Of a DNA stretch of 64,000 bases, positions 8,174 to 16,660 are shown piece by piece. How positions within the stretch are numbered: the first letter of the stretch is position 1; each line of letters begins with the position of its first letter. A program made the position numbers and the translations under genes. This DNA comes from Legionella lansingensis (GTDB lineage Bacteria > Pseudomonadota > Gammaproteobacteria > Legionellales > Legionellaceae): assembly GCF_900187355.1 (NCBI RefSeq), contig NZ_LT906451.1, positions 1,054,501 through 1,118,500 on the forward strand. Direction: 5' to 3'. The notes below the pieces were generated by a model. It saw only the letters and a list, made by a program, of their open reading frames with translations. It was not told the DNA's origin and did no database searches.

Positions 8174-8581
8174 TTATCCTAGATTATCGTTTAAACGCTT
8201 AATCAATTGATTAAAATATTTTTTTTCTTCCTCACTAAATCCTTGTAAAGCCAATTCATTCAGTTTTTGTGCGCACAGGTCAATCTCATTTTTTACTGCC
8301 AATGCTTTTGCAGTTGGGAAAACAAGATAAACGCGCCTATCGTTTTCTGACGGTTTGCGACGAATAAATCCATCGCGTTCCATACGATCAAGGGTCCTGA
8401 CTGCTGTTGGTTGCTCAATCCCGATGCGCTTACACATTTCAGCTTGTGTGAGGCCTGCTTTTGCAAATAATTCCATTAAAAAAGAGGTATAGGCATGGGT
8501 AATTTTATAGGGTTTGAGTAATTCATTGGCTTTTTTAACCAGCAAGCGATTGGCTTTTTTTAAGAGGGTCGATGTTTGCAT
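8174..8581 (-). CDS. MarR-family transcriptional regulator
   Basis: A 135-residue winged-helix regulator. The recognition region reads GLTQAEMCKRIGIEQPTAVRTLDRMERDGFIRRKPSENDRR, a textbook MarR wing. Candidate starts are ATGs at 8620, 8593 and 8581. The one at 8581 is preferred because GGA lies about 9 nt upstream and the protein then begins at the normal place for the family. It heads a unit with the downstream oxidoreductase and is divergent from the PhzF-like gene. A palindrome in the shared promoter region is its likely operator. Confidence 0.85.
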   Translation of the reverse strand: MQTSTLLKKANRLLVKKANELLKPYKITHAYTSFLMELFAKAGLTQAEMCKRIGIEQPTAVRTLDRMERDGFIRRKPSENDRRVYLVFPTAKALAVKNEIDLCAQKLNELALQGFSEEEKKYFNQLIKRLNDNLG

Positions 8582-8603
8582 ACAATGATCCATTTTATAT
8601 TTA

Positions 8604-8632
8604 TTGCTAATATATAGCATGCTATGTTATAG
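8604..8632 (+). promoter_or_regulatory. promoter of the PhzF-like gene with embedded MarR-type operator
   Basis: TTGCTA at 8604-8609 and TTATAG at 8627-8632 are separated by 17 nt and precede the start codon at 8662. The spacer contains ATAGCATGCTAT (8614-8625), a perfect 12-bp palindrome. This is where a MarR dimer would block the promoter. The palindrome also lies just upstream of the regulator's own likely start. Binding by the adjacent regulator is inferred from position. Confidence 0.5.
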
Positions 8633-8661
8633 TGCGCAATATTTAATTTCTAGGAGTTCTG

Positions 8662-9450
8662 ATGGTAACGCAAGATATATATCAAGTGGATGCATTTACC
8701 ACAAAATTGTTTGGTGGTAATCCAGCGGCAATCTGTCCTCTTAATCGTTGGCTTGATGACAAAACAATGCAAGCCATTGCCAATGAAAATAATTTGTCAG
8801 AGACGGCATTTATTGTAAGAGAAGGAGAAGCCTATCACATTCGTTGGTTCACCCCTAACTCAGAGGTTGCTCTTTGCGGACATGCAACATTAGCCAGTGC
8901 CTATGTGATTTTTACAATGTTAGGTCATGCTGGGAATAGCATTACGTTTAAGAGTTTAAGTGGTGAATTGCAAGTTAAAAAACAAGGGGAGCAATTACAA
9001 CTGAATTTTCCTGCTTTACCTTATAAACAAATGACTCCTTCTTCTGCCTTACTTGCTGCATTGAATGTTACACCTAAAGCTGTTTATGAAAGCACCTTTG
9101 ACCTCCTATTGATTTTTGCTGAAGAAAAAGAAGTCGAGGAAGCTAAACCTGATCTTAACGCGATCAGTTTGTTGCAAAATCGAGGAATAATATTAACGGC
9201 TCCCTCAGCAAAGTTCGATGTTTATTCTCGCTGCTTCTACCCTGGCTGTGATGTCCCTGAAGACCCGGTAACAGGTTCAGCTCATTGCGTTATTGCACCT
9301 TATTGGAGCGAGCGGCTAGGAAAACAACGCATTCACGCTTCTCAAGGATTGAAACGTCAAGGGGAGTTAATTTGTGAGGTCAGTGGTGATCGCGTATTAC
9401 TCACGGGAAGTTGTCGACTTTATTTGCAGGGAAAGATAGCTCTAGCCTAA
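8662..9450 (+). CDS. PhzF-family isomerase-like protein
   Basis: A 262-residue protein of the PhzF/YddE epimerase-isomerase family. Typical features are YQVDAFTTKLFGGNPAAI at the N-terminus, the conserved Glu in NNLSETAFIV at about residue 47, and FTPNSEVALCGHATLASA. The second half has DPVTGSAHCVIAPYW. The TAGGAG ribosome site is well placed. No phenazine genes are nearby, so it is probably a stand-alone PhzF homologue of unknown substrate. It is divergent from the MarR/oxidoreductase unit and may share its control. Confidence 0.88.
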   Translation: MVTQDIYQVDAFTTKLFGGNPAAICPLNRWLDDKTMQAIANENNLSETAFIVREGEAYHIRWFTPNSEVALCGHATLASAYVIFTMLGHAGNSITFKSLSGELQVKKQGEQLQLNFPALPYKQMTPSSALLAALNVTPKAVYESTFDLLLIFAEEKEVEEAKPDLNAISLLQNRGIILTAPSAKFDVYSRCFYPGCDVPEDPVTGSAHCVIAPYWSERLGKQRIHASQGLKRQGELICEVSGDRVLLTGSCRLYLQGKIALA

Positions 9451-9496
9451 AAAGTAAAACTTGAACATGGCAGGGTTACGTTGTTAGACATCTGTG

Positions 9497-9694
9497 TCAT
9501 TTTCGTCTTCTTACATAACGCCAAACAAAAACAAGAATGATAATGCCGATCAAGATTAAAACCAGTGAGAGCTTTTCATTGGGACTAAAAAAGCCATCCA
9601 TGAACTCTGCTTTTTTGTCAGGAATTATAATATCGGCATAGGAAGAGAAGGACCAGAATCCTAATAACACCAAGGCAATAAATTTAACCAACAC
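9497..9694 (-). CDS. small membrane protein of unknown function
   Basis: A 65-residue protein with an N-terminal signal-like segment (MLVKFIALVLLGFWSFSSYA), a short loop, and a second transmembrane helix (LSLVLILIGIIILVFVWRYV) ending in RRRK. The basic tail suggests the C-terminus is cytoplasmic. It overlaps the upstream membrane-protein gene by 34 nt in another frame, so translational coupling is likely. Family unknown. Confidence 0.5.
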   Translation of the reverse strand: MLVKFIALVLLGFWSFSSYADIIIPDKKAEFMDGFFSPNEKLSLVLILIGIIILVFVWRYVRRRK

Positions 9695-10086
9695 AATATC
9701 GCTCCCACGAGAATAGAGGTAATATTTAACAACATGGAATAAAACAAGCCTCTACGAAAGGTTTGCGCCATGATTTCATAAATGAGAAAGGCTTCACCCA
9801 AAATGACAAGAATTTCAGTTAGAAGCCAATCTAAAGGTCGAAAATTAAGCGTCTTTAGGCTGGAATAAATCATTTGCGCTAAGGGATTGGTTAGGCAATT
9901 AATCCCTACGATAAACAGTATCCAGCCCAGGACATGTCTTTGGGGGACATTTTTTTTAATGAAAATAAAAAAAGCTAGCCACTCAGCAAGAATGGTGAGT
10001 CCCAAGGTGAGTACTGTATCCATGTTCTGACTGAGATAGCCTATGCGACTACTTGTTTCTGCAATACCAATAATGTTGGCATCCAT
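9661..10086 (-). CDS. integral membrane protein of unknown function
   Basis: A 141-residue protein with about four hydrophobic segments (near residues 25-45, 52-72, 83-105 and 112-135). The ATG at 10086 is preceded by AGAGGA at good spacing; an alternative ATG at 10023 has no clear ribosome site. It overlaps the small membrane-protein gene downstream by 34 nt. Its 5' end overlaps the divergent gene that may start at 10043. No family is recognised. Confidence 0.55.
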   Translation of the reverse strand: MDANIIGIAETSSRIGYLSQNMDTVLTLGLTILAEWLAFFIFIKKNVPQRHVLGWILFIVGINCLTNPLAQMIYSSLKTLNFRPLDWLLTEILVILGEAFLIYEIMAQTFRRGLFYSMLLNITSILVGAILCWLNLLPWCY

Positions 10087-10912
10087 TTTTCCTCTAAGCT
10101 CCTACTTATTTTCCCTTAGCTTTTTTGGCGCAGCTCATATTTTCTACGAACTGTCCTATATCAGTAAGCATTTGGCGTACAAACTGCCGCCAAAGTTTAT
10201 CTTCAGTGTAATGAGTGTATTACTGCTTTTATTATTAATAAAGACCATCGCTATTTTTACTTCGATTAAGCACTTGGTGGTGATTGAAATCCTTTTCGTG
10301 CTGATGTTGCTGACGGTAACAATTTATTTCAAAGCAAGTATTTTAAATATCATCGCGTTGTTCATATTTTCTCTTACTTTTATAGTTAGTCCTATTCTAC
10401 TCTTTCTATGCTTGGCTTTTTTGCATAATCTGACGCCTTGGGGATTTTTGCTGGAACAAAAGGCAGCGAAAAAAGCTTGGTTGATTTTTATCATAAATCC
10501 TATCCTGGTTTTTGTCCTATCGATGGGGTTTGCTATTGACACTGATTTCTATACCACTGAGCAAAGTCATCTTTATTTGTCTCATTATCTTGTTTCCCCT
10601 GATAGGGGGGTAATTACTATCGCTTTTTTTGCTAGTGCTGTCTATTTGCAACTCATTCATTACTATTATGTCATTAAAGTGCTGCCGACGTTTTGTAAAA
10701 CGCCTATAAAGCTAAATATTCTTCTGGTGAGTCTATTTTTGTTATTGGCAATAAGCTTTTTGTATGATTTTCAAGCTAGTAAGAAATTATATAGTCTTAT
10801 GGCTATGGTACACGCCTATCTAGAAATCCCTCTATTACTTTATCTATTACCCAAGAAAGAAGGTAAGATTGCGGTTGCCCCTGTTTTGGAACGAAAGAAA
10901 ATAATAAGGTAA
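10043..10912 (+). CDS. polytopic membrane protein of unknown function
   Basis: A 289-residue, very hydrophobic protein with roughly eight to nine transmembrane segments and a short basic tail (LERKKIIR). I see no catalytic or transport signature that I can name. Start choice is uncertain: ATG at 10043 overlaps the divergent gene by 44 nt, and ATG at 10073 is the next option. Neither has a strong ribosome site. Confidence 0.55.
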   Translation: MRLLVSAIPIMLASIFPLSSYLFSLSFFGAAHIFYELSYISKHLAYKLPPKFIFSVMSVLLLLLLIKTIAIFTSIKHLVVIEILFVLMLLTVTIYFKASILNIIALFIFSLTFIVSPILLFLCLAFLHNLTPWGFLLEQKAAKKAWLIFIINPILVFVLSMGFAIDTDFYTTEQSHLYLSHYLVSPDRGVITIAFFASAVYLQLIHYYYVIKVLPTFCKTPIKLNILLVSLFLLLAISFLYDFQASKKLYSLMAMVHAYLEIPLLLYLLPKKEGKIAVAPVLERKKIIR

Positions 10913-10956
10913 TTTCAATCCCTGAGATTCTGAAAAATTTTAATTTTTATCCAGTA

Positions 10957-11015
10957 CTACAGTGGTCGTCTAATTTTGACAGATGGAAAAGCTTCTTTTT
11001 AACCTCAAGATATCA
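10957..11015. repeat. degenerate left half of the 190-bp MITE-like element
   Basis: The stretch beginning TACTACAGTGGTCGTCTAAT and continuing through TTTTGACAGATGGAAAAG aligns by eye with the left end and adjoining bases of the element at 2868-3057, with several substitutions. The right end is not visible, so this is a decayed or partial copy upstream of the trehalase gene. Confidence 0.45.
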
Positions 11016-11079
11016 TTAAAAAACTAGAGTTTTATCTGTAGACTATTTTAAAGAGATAAGGAATAGTCCTGAGGAAAGG

Positions 11080-12618
11080 ATGCAAAAATTACTGTTTAAT
11101 TTGTTCATGATCAATCTGTTGTATACGTTAGTTAATGCTCCGGCCTTCACCAAGTCAGGTAAGCAAATTTCAGAGGTCAGTCTATATATTGCAAAGAGTT
11201 GGGATGTACTTACTCGTAATAACGACGATTTATTAACATCTCAACTCGATACTAAATTAGCTGTTCGTAAGCTAATCATTTATGTGGCAAAAGACGAGGA
11301 GATTTCTGCCCTTAAGGCAGCGATTATTAAAAAACTATCAACCGATAACGCGCAATTGCTCGAATTCCACTATTTACCTGATGATATCAATCTCATTCAA
11401 CAGCATGGCTTACTGTATTTGCCACATCCTTATGTTGTTCCTGGCGGACGGTTTAATGAGATGTATGGATGGGACAGCTTTTTTATAGAGCTTGGGTTAC
11501 TAGAGAATAACCGTCTTATCTTGGCAAGAAATATGATCGATAATCTGCTTTATGAAATAGATCATTACGGAACTATTCTTAATGCAAATCGAACCTACTA
11601 TTTGCAACGCTCCAGTCCCCCACTGTTAACACAGATGATATTGGCTTACTATTATAAAACCTTGGACAAAGAGTGGCTAAAAACCACTTTGCCTGGGATA
11701 AATAAACTATATCAATATTGGGTTTCACCCCCTCATTTAATCCCTGAACTTCATTTGTCCCGCTATTATGCGAAGGGGGAGGGCCCTTGTCCAGAGGAGT
11801 CTACTGAGTACTATTCAAAGGTTTTAGCTTATTTTAAAACGCACCACGTTAAAGATTACGACAAGAGCCTCTATTACAACGAAAATACCAATCAACTAAC
11901 AAAGCTTTTCTATAGAGCGGATCGTAGTCTTAGAGAGTCTGGACTAGATATCACTGCAAAATACGGTCCTTTTGGTGCGGCGATTTTAGATTATGCTCCT
12001 GTAGATTTAAATGTCCTTCTATATAAAATGGAAGAGGATACCCATGAAATTTATCAAATTTTAAAAGAGCCAGCAGTAGCAGAGATATGGGCAAAACGTG
12101 CCAAAGAACGAGCTCAACGAATCAATCGTTATTTGTGGGACAAAGATATGGGTTTTTATTTTGATTATAATTTTAAAACCAAGCGATTACGTCGCTATAT
12201 TTATGCCACCACTTTTTATCCTCTGTGGGCAGGCATTGCGTCAAAAGAGCAAGCTAAGGCTGTTGTCAGCAATACCCCTCGTCTCTTAGGTAAGGGTGGA
12301 CTACTCACGAGTACGAATAACCTTGGCTTCCAATGGGATGCTCCTTTCGGGTGGGCACCCTTGCAATACTTCGCTGTCTATGGATTAGAACGTTATGGTT
12401 ATAGAGAATTGGCAGTTGATGTCGCCAATAGGTTTATTAATTCAGTGGATGAAGGCTATAAAAAAACGCACACTATTTTTGAGAAATATGATGTAGAAAC
12501 ACTTAGTACTCGTACTACGAATAAAATTAAATTCAGCTATGCAACGAATGAGACTGGTTTTGGCTGGACTAATGGTGTCTATTTAGATTTTGTTAATTTC
12601 ATCAACCAAAATCATTAA
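11080..12618 (+). CDS. treA: periplasmic trehalase (GH37)
   Basis: A 512-residue glycoside hydrolase family 37 protein that splits trehalose into two glucose units. Both trehalase signatures are visible: PGGRFNEMYGWDSF from about residue 121 and QWDAPFGWAP from about residue 418. A hydrophobic N-terminus (MQKLLFNLFMINLLYTLVNA) suggests export to the periplasm, as in TreA. Length is near that of the family. A GAGGAAAGG site precedes the ATG. It stands alone and converges on an MFS gene with two hairpins between them. Confidence 0.92.
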   Translation: MQKLLFNLFMINLLYTLVNAPAFTKSGKQISEVSLYIAKSWDVLTRNNDDLLTSQLDTKLAVRKLIIYVAKDEEISALKAAIIKKLSTDNAQLLEFHYLPDDINLIQQHGLLYLPHPYVVPGGRFNEMYGWDSFFIELGLLENNRLILARNMIDNLLYEIDHYGTILNANRTYYLQRSSPPLLTQMILAYYYKTLDKEWLKTTLPGINKLYQYWVSPPHLIPELHLSRYYAKGEGPCPEESTEYYSKVLAYFKTHHVKDYDKSLYYNENTNQLTKLFYRADRSLRESGLDITAKYGPFGAAILDYAPVDLNVLLYKMEEDTHEIYQILKEPAVAEIWAKRAKERAQRINRYLWDKDMGFYFDYNFKTKRLRRYIYATTFYPLWAGIASKEQAKAVVSNTPRLLGKGGLLTSTNNLGFQWDAPFGWAPLQYFAVYGLERYGYRELAVDVANRFINSVDEGYKKTHTIFEKYDVETLSTRTTNKIKFSYATNETGFGWTNGVYLDFVNFINQNH

Positions 12619-12621
12619 ATA

Positions 12622-12673
12622 ATTAGGGAACCTCCCTAATATATTGCATCAGCTCCCTGAGGGTTGAGGGAGC
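12622..12673. terminator. two hairpins between convergent genes
   Basis: The first hairpin has an 8-bp stem, ATTAGGGA/TCCCTAAT, with a 3-nt loop (12622-12640). The second has a 7-bp stem, GCTCCCT/AGGGAGC, with an 8-nt loop (12652-12673). They lie between the trehalase stop and the MFS gene stop and probably end transcription from both sides. Confidence 0.6.
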
Positions 12674-12686
12674 GGAATACAGTTAA

Positions 12687-13949
12687 TTACGATTTTTGTA
12701 CAATTTCAGAACCAGAGCGATATACTCGAAAACCAACCAAACCTATAAGACAAGCACCAATTACTGCACAGTAAGGGATAAGCATTAAGGAGGCCCTATA
12801 AGATTCCAAAGAGTATTCTCTGAGACCGTCTGCATTTAGTGCTCCGGACCAAGTGGCATCCATCGCGTGGCCGATCAATGTATGAAAAAATGATCCTCCG
12901 AGCATATTAATACAATTTAGGAAAGCTACTGTCACACCCAATAATTTGGTCTCAACTAAATCGGCACCTGCTGCAAAGACAATAACCTGGTAGCAACACA
13001 TGATACCTATTGTTAAGAACAACAATGCCAATGAATACCAATTGTATGTTGTGCTTGAGAGCAGGAATTTAAAGGCGAGCGCCATGACAAGACCACAAAG
13101 ACTGATGACCATGTAATTACCAAATTTCCTGCTTAAGCATGCCAATAGTGGTCCTCCAACGAGCATCCCCATAAAAATAAAAGAAATTAATTGTGCGGCT
13201 TCACTTTTACTTATCTCGAATGCTGTTGTTAAATAAGGCACTCCCCAAATATCGGCAAATCCCTCAAGAGAGCCAACCATTAGCAAATTGGCAAAGGCTA
13301 AGAGCCAGATAGAGGGTAACCTTAATATCGCTTTAAAATTCACTAACTTAAAAACATCTTGCTCATTGTTAGGGTTTTCCGGAGTTCGTAAAAAGCAAAA
13401 GACAGTAAAACCAAGAACGATAGCGACAAAAGCTAGAGTGAAGGCTATGTGTTGCCAAGCATGATTTTCTATAAGCACAGTAATTGGTTTCCCGCCATAA
13501 ATAGCGCCAAGAAGGCCAACACTAAAGGAAAAGCCAATCATTTTGGCATAATGTTCTTTTGAGAACCACTGTGAAGCAACTTTTGATACAGCTAGAAATC
13601 CTACAGCGGAACCCGCACCAACTAAAAATCGGCTTAAACATGCTAAATACCATTGATTGGTCATGGTAAAAAGAATAGTAGCGAGTCCACAAAGAATTGC
13701 CAGTGCACTAACGACATAGTGCACTTTAAACCGCTCTAGCATGATAGCAACAGGGATTTGCATACCAGCGTAACCATAATAGTAAAGCGCAGCAAGAACG
13801 CCAAAATGACTGGCATCAATAGAAAATTGCTCCATAATTTGATGCATCATTAAGCCTGGCCATAAGCGTAAAATAAATTGATAAGTAAAAAATGACAGAG
13901 GCAAAAGCCACATAAACAATGGTAAAAATTTTGATTTTTTCGTAAGCAT
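12687..13949 (-). CDS. MFS transporter, Pht-like
   Basis: A 420-residue major facilitator with twelve hydrophobic segments. The N-terminal block (YQFILRLWPGLMMHQIMEQF, then GVLAALYYYGYAGMQIPVAIMLERF) resembles the Pht (phagosomal transporter) carriers of Legionella, several of which import amino acids or nucleosides. The ATG at 13949 has GAGGG 6 nt upstream; the frame extends further upstream without a ribosome site. A second relative lies at 58315. The substrate is not deducible here. Confidence 0.82.
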   Translation of the reverse strand: MLTKKSKFLPLFMWLLPLSFFTYQFILRLWPGLMMHQIMEQFSIDASHFGVLAALYYYGYAGMQIPVAIMLERFKVHYVVSALAILCGLATILFTMTNQWYLACLSRFLVGAGSAVGFLAVSKVASQWFSKEHYAKMIGFSFSVGLLGAIYGGKPITVLIENHAWQHIAFTLAFVAIVLGFTVFCFLRTPENPNNEQDVFKLVNFKAILRLPSIWLLAFANLLMVGSLEGFADIWGVPYLTTAFEISKSEAAQLISFIFMGMLVGGPLLACLSRKFGNYMVISLCGLVMALAFKFLLSSTTYNWYSLALLFLTIGIMCCYQVIVFAAGADLVETKLLGVTVAFLNCINMLGGSFFHTLIGHAMDATWSGALNADGLREYSLESYRASLMLIPYCAVIGACLIGLVGFRVYRSGSEIVQKS

Positions 13950-14334
13950 AGCTGCCCTCATTGCTAGAATTTTAAAGGAAGTGATAAGGAAAATTTTGAA
14001 TGTGAGATATGGTTTCGGCTTTTCAGCCGATAATATGAAGGGAAATAATAATAGCAATGATATTAGAGGATGCAGACCACATTAGTATAGAAAATATCTT
14101 TTAGTTCAATAAATAACTATACAGGACTTTTTGTAACCTGAAAAGTTAATTTTTATATATTTTAATTACAACACTAGGTAATTCTTGGCCCATTTGGTTC
14201 TCCAAAAGAGGCTACTATCCGAATATCGTGAAAGATTCCTCAGGATCCGGGAGATTCTTGAAATACACAGCGCATTTGTAGCTAAAAAAGAATGTATTAT
14301 AATTAAAAATGCTACTAATTTCTCGGACAATAAG
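13950..14334. other. AT-rich intergenic region without recognisable gene
   Basis: This 385-bp region separates the divergent MFS and chagasin-type genes and must hold both promoters. The frame of the inhibitor gene is open back to 14185, but that extension lacks a signal peptide and a ribosome site. I see no repeat or RNA gene in it. Confidence 0.4.
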
Positions 14335-14736
14335 ATGAAAAAATTATTGAGTTGTTTTCTTTTGGCTTTCACAACATTAACTCAGGCGGCTAATTCTATG
14401 TCTATAAACGTTGATACAAGTGCAACTCAATTCCTGGTGACGTTACCAGCTAACCCGACCACCGGTTACCAATGGACGGTTGAGGATTATGACAAATCTT
14501 TTTTGAAATTATTATCAAGTCGTTATGCTGCGCCGCAAACAAAATTAATGGGGGCAGGGGGGGAAATGTCGTTTACCTTCCAGTTAATAAGCGGACGATC
14601 CTACCCTAAAAATACTACTTTGGTATTTAAGTATGCGCGGCCTTGGGAGCCTCAGACAGGAACGGTGCAGAAGGTAACGGTAAACTTCATTAGCAGCAAT
14701 AACACGCCATCTGATGGTAACGGAAAGTATAAGTAA
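14335..14736 (+). CDS. chagasin-family (I42) cysteine protease inhibitor, secreted
   Basis: A 133-residue protein with a signal peptide (MKKLLSCFLLAFTTLTQAA). The mature domain carries the three inhibitor loops of the I42 family: NPTTGYQW, GAGGEMSF and RPWE. Chagasin-type proteins block papain-like cysteine proteases by inserting these loops into the active-site cleft. The start at 14335 places the signal peptide at the N-terminus. It is convergent with the cold-shock gene across a strong hairpin. In this organism it could inhibit its own or host cysteine proteases; that is inference. Confidence 0.88.
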   Translation: MKKLLSCFLLAFTTLTQAANSMSINVDTSATQFLVTLPANPTTGYQWTVEDYDKSFLKLLSSRYAAPQTKLMGAGGEMSFTFQLISGRSYPKNTTLVFKYARPWEPQTGTVQKVTVNFISSNNTPSDGNGKYK

Positions 14737-14739
14737 TAC

Positions 14740-14774
14740 ATATATACTGCACTTCAATGAAGTGCAGTATATAT
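14740..14774. terminator. bidirectional terminator hairpin
   Basis: A perfect 16-bp stem (ATATATACTGCACTTC and its complement) with a 3-nt loop AAT lies between the convergent inhibitor and cold-shock genes. The A/T ends of the stem give U-rich tails in both directions, consistent with termination of both transcripts. Confidence 0.75.
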
Positions 14775-14788
14775 ACTGGTATAACTAA

Positions 14789-14995
14789 TTAAACGAGTTC
14801 GACGTCTTCAGCTTGAGGACCTTTTTGCCCTTGGCCTGCTCTGAACAAGACAGCCGCACCCTCAGCTAATGTTTTAAAGCCACTGCTTTGAATTGCACTG
14901 AAATGAACAAAGTAGTCTTTACCATCACTTTCAATGAAGCCGAAACCCTTCTTATCATTAAACCATTTTACCTTACCACGAATTTTCTCTGACAT
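14789..14995 (-). CDS. cold-shock domain protein (CspA family)
   Basis: A 68-residue single-domain nucleic-acid-binding protein beginning [20 protein letters not shown]1 (KGFGFIE) and RNP2 (YFVHFSAI) motifs are intact, as expected for an RNA chaperone. The ATG at 14995 has AAAGAG upstream; an in-frame extension to 15031 would add 12 residues not found in the family. The 5' leader cannot be assigned to cold induction by sequence alone. Which Csp paralogue this is cannot be decided. Confidence 0.92.
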   Translation of the reverse strand: MSEKIRGKVKWFNDKKGFGFIESDGKDYFVHFSAIQSSGFKTLAEGAAVLFRAGQGQKGPQAEDVELV

Positions 14996-15272
14996 AGTTA
15001 CTCTTTCTGTTTCTATATAATTCCGGATCACATTGTAGCATCATTCTGAAATTTTGCTAGACCCTAAAGCTTTTCCAAAATGAAGTTATCTTTTAGAGTG
15101 GTAAACCCTTACAGCTTATAGATACAATACTTTATTTCTCCATTAGTAATATTTAATTCAATATTGGGGGTTGGGAGCTAATGTATGGGAGAATAAAATT
15201 TTCTCTTTAATTTCTGCAGGAATAGCACTTCTTCGGTTATAATGCTGTTTTTCATCAAATAAGGGGCATTAA

Positions 15273-16070
15273 GTGCGCACTTTACTCTTGTCTTTATTAA
15301 TTGGATTGCTATCTTTTGGGTTGATGGTCGATGAAGCTTCCGCAAAACGATTTGGTGGTGGTAGAAGTTTTGGTGTGCAACGTTCGCACCATAGTCTTTT
15401 CTCCTCTAAGCCTAAGCAAAATACAATAGGGCAATCTAGTAATCGAAGCAGATGGGGAGGGGTCTTAGGTGGATTACTGGCTGGTGGTTTGCTAGCTAGC
15501 CTCTTCATGGGTAATGGCTTGGGAAGTGGATTGTTATCCTGGCTAATTGTTGGTACTTTATTGTTCTTTGTTGTTAATTTCTTACGCCGGCGCATGCAAC
15601 CTGGTTTGCAACCGTCAAGTACTATGTCTAGACAAACCCCATATAGCTGGCAGAGCAATAATAATTACCAAAACACAAATCGTGGTTCATCATCTTTGAC
15701 AGGCTTCGTGGAGGAGGATTTTTTGCGTGAAGCCAAGGTGAAGTTTATCCGTTTACAAGCTGCCTATGATCAAAAAAATCTTCAGGATCTGCAAGATTTT
15801 ACTGCGCCTGAGGTTTTTGCAGAAATTAAAATGCAGCTGGAAGAACGAGGTAATGAACCTAATCGTACTGAAGTGATTAATTTGAATGCTCAGTTGCTAG
15901 ATATTTCAGAACAGGTGGACTCTACCATTGCAAGTGTGCGCTTTACGGGTTCAATTAAGGAAGATAATGATCCAGTCTCTGCTTTGGATGAAATTTGGCA
16001 TTTTCGTAAATTTTATAATTCCAAAGACTGGATTGTCGGTGGTGTCCAACAAGACGCTCCTGCTTTATAA
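15273..16070 (+). CDS. Tim44-domain membrane protein
   Basis: A 265-residue protein that starts with GTG, six bases after AAGGGG. It has a signal-like segment (residues 1-24), a low-complexity Arg/Ser/Gly linker, and a hydrophobic stretch (GVLGGLLAGGLLASLFMG, then SWLIVGTLLFFVVNFL) at about residues 63-105. The C-terminal globular domain, about residues 145-262, has the FLREAKVKFIRLQAAYDQKNL block typical of bacterial Tim44-like domains. The function of bacterial members is poorly known. It stands alone. Confidence 0.8.
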   Translation: MRTLLLSLLIGLLSFGLMVDEASAKRFGGGRSFGVQRSHHSLFSSKPKQNTIGQSSNRSRWGGVLGGLLAGGLLASLFMGNGLGSGLLSWLIVGTLLFFVVNFLRRRMQPGLQPSSTMSRQTPYSWQSNNNYQNTNRGSSSLTGFVEEDFLREAKVKFIRLQAAYDQKNLQDLQDFTAPEVFAEIKMQLEERGNEPNRTEVINLNAQLLDISEQVDSTIASVRFTGSIKEDNDPVSALDEIWHFRKFYNSKDWIVGGVQQDAPAL

Positions 16071-16132
16071 GTATTATTCTTTGGCAGCATTTAAGTTGCG
16101 GAGAAAAAATAATTAGTTTAGGTTATTTGTCT

Positions 16133-16519
16133 ATGGAAAAATTGTTTTCTTACGGAACATTACAATTAGACTCCGTGCAAATTGCTACCTTTTCACGTCT
16201 GTTAAAAGGTAGCAAAGATCATTTAAAAGCCCATAAATTAGACGATCTACAAATCACCGATCCCTATGTCATTGAAGTAAGTGGGAAGGCAATTCATCAA
16301 ATATTAATGCCTACAGGAAACGATAGCGATATTGTTGAGGGAACAGTATTTGAATTAACGTATGAAGAGCTTCTGCAGGCTGATGCCTATGAGGTGGGCG
16401 ATTATCAACGCATTCAAGTGCAGTTGGCGTCAGGAACAAAGGCTTGGGTTTATGCTCATCGTTCTGTTGCCAAAGAAACCATGACTTCCTCATTGACCAA
16501 CTGTGTCATTCCCGCGTAG
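16133..16519 (+). CDS. gamma-glutamylcyclotransferase-like (AIG2) protein
   Basis: A 128-residue protein of the GGCT/AIG2 fold. The N-terminal LFSYGTLQ motif, the Glu in GTVFELTYEELLQADAYE and the YQRIQVQL strand are all typical. Family members act on gamma-glutamyl amines or peptides. The ATG at 16133 is preferred over a TTG two codons earlier. The last residues (CVIPA) and the stop codon are encoded by a palindromic repeat at 16508-16527, so the native C-terminus may have been altered by the repeat. Confidence 0.82.
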   Translation: MEKLFSYGTLQLDSVQIATFSRLLKGSKDHLKAHKLDDLQITDPYVIEVSGKAIHQILMPTGNDSDIVEGTVFELTYEELLQADAYEVGDYQRIQVQLASGTKAWVYAHRSVAKETMTSSLTNCVIPA

Positions 16520-16527
16520 GCGGGAAT
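16508..16527. repeat. REP-like palindrome ATTCCCGC-GTAG-GCGGGAAT
   Basis: An 8-bp perfect stem with a 4-nt loop. The loop and its borders contain the TAG stop of the gamma-glutamylcyclotransferase-like gene. A related palindrome occurs at 32243-32262, and a degraded relative at about 16565-16580. Confidence 0.7.
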
Positions 16528-16660
16528 CCATCTTGATTAAAAGCCTTGTGCTACTCCAGAATGTATTCCCGCTATGCGGGCTGATATATCCCCACGAAAA
16601 ATTGTATAGGCTTGAACCGAGGAACCAGAGTAGCCTTGATGAAGCGTAAGGATACATCAG

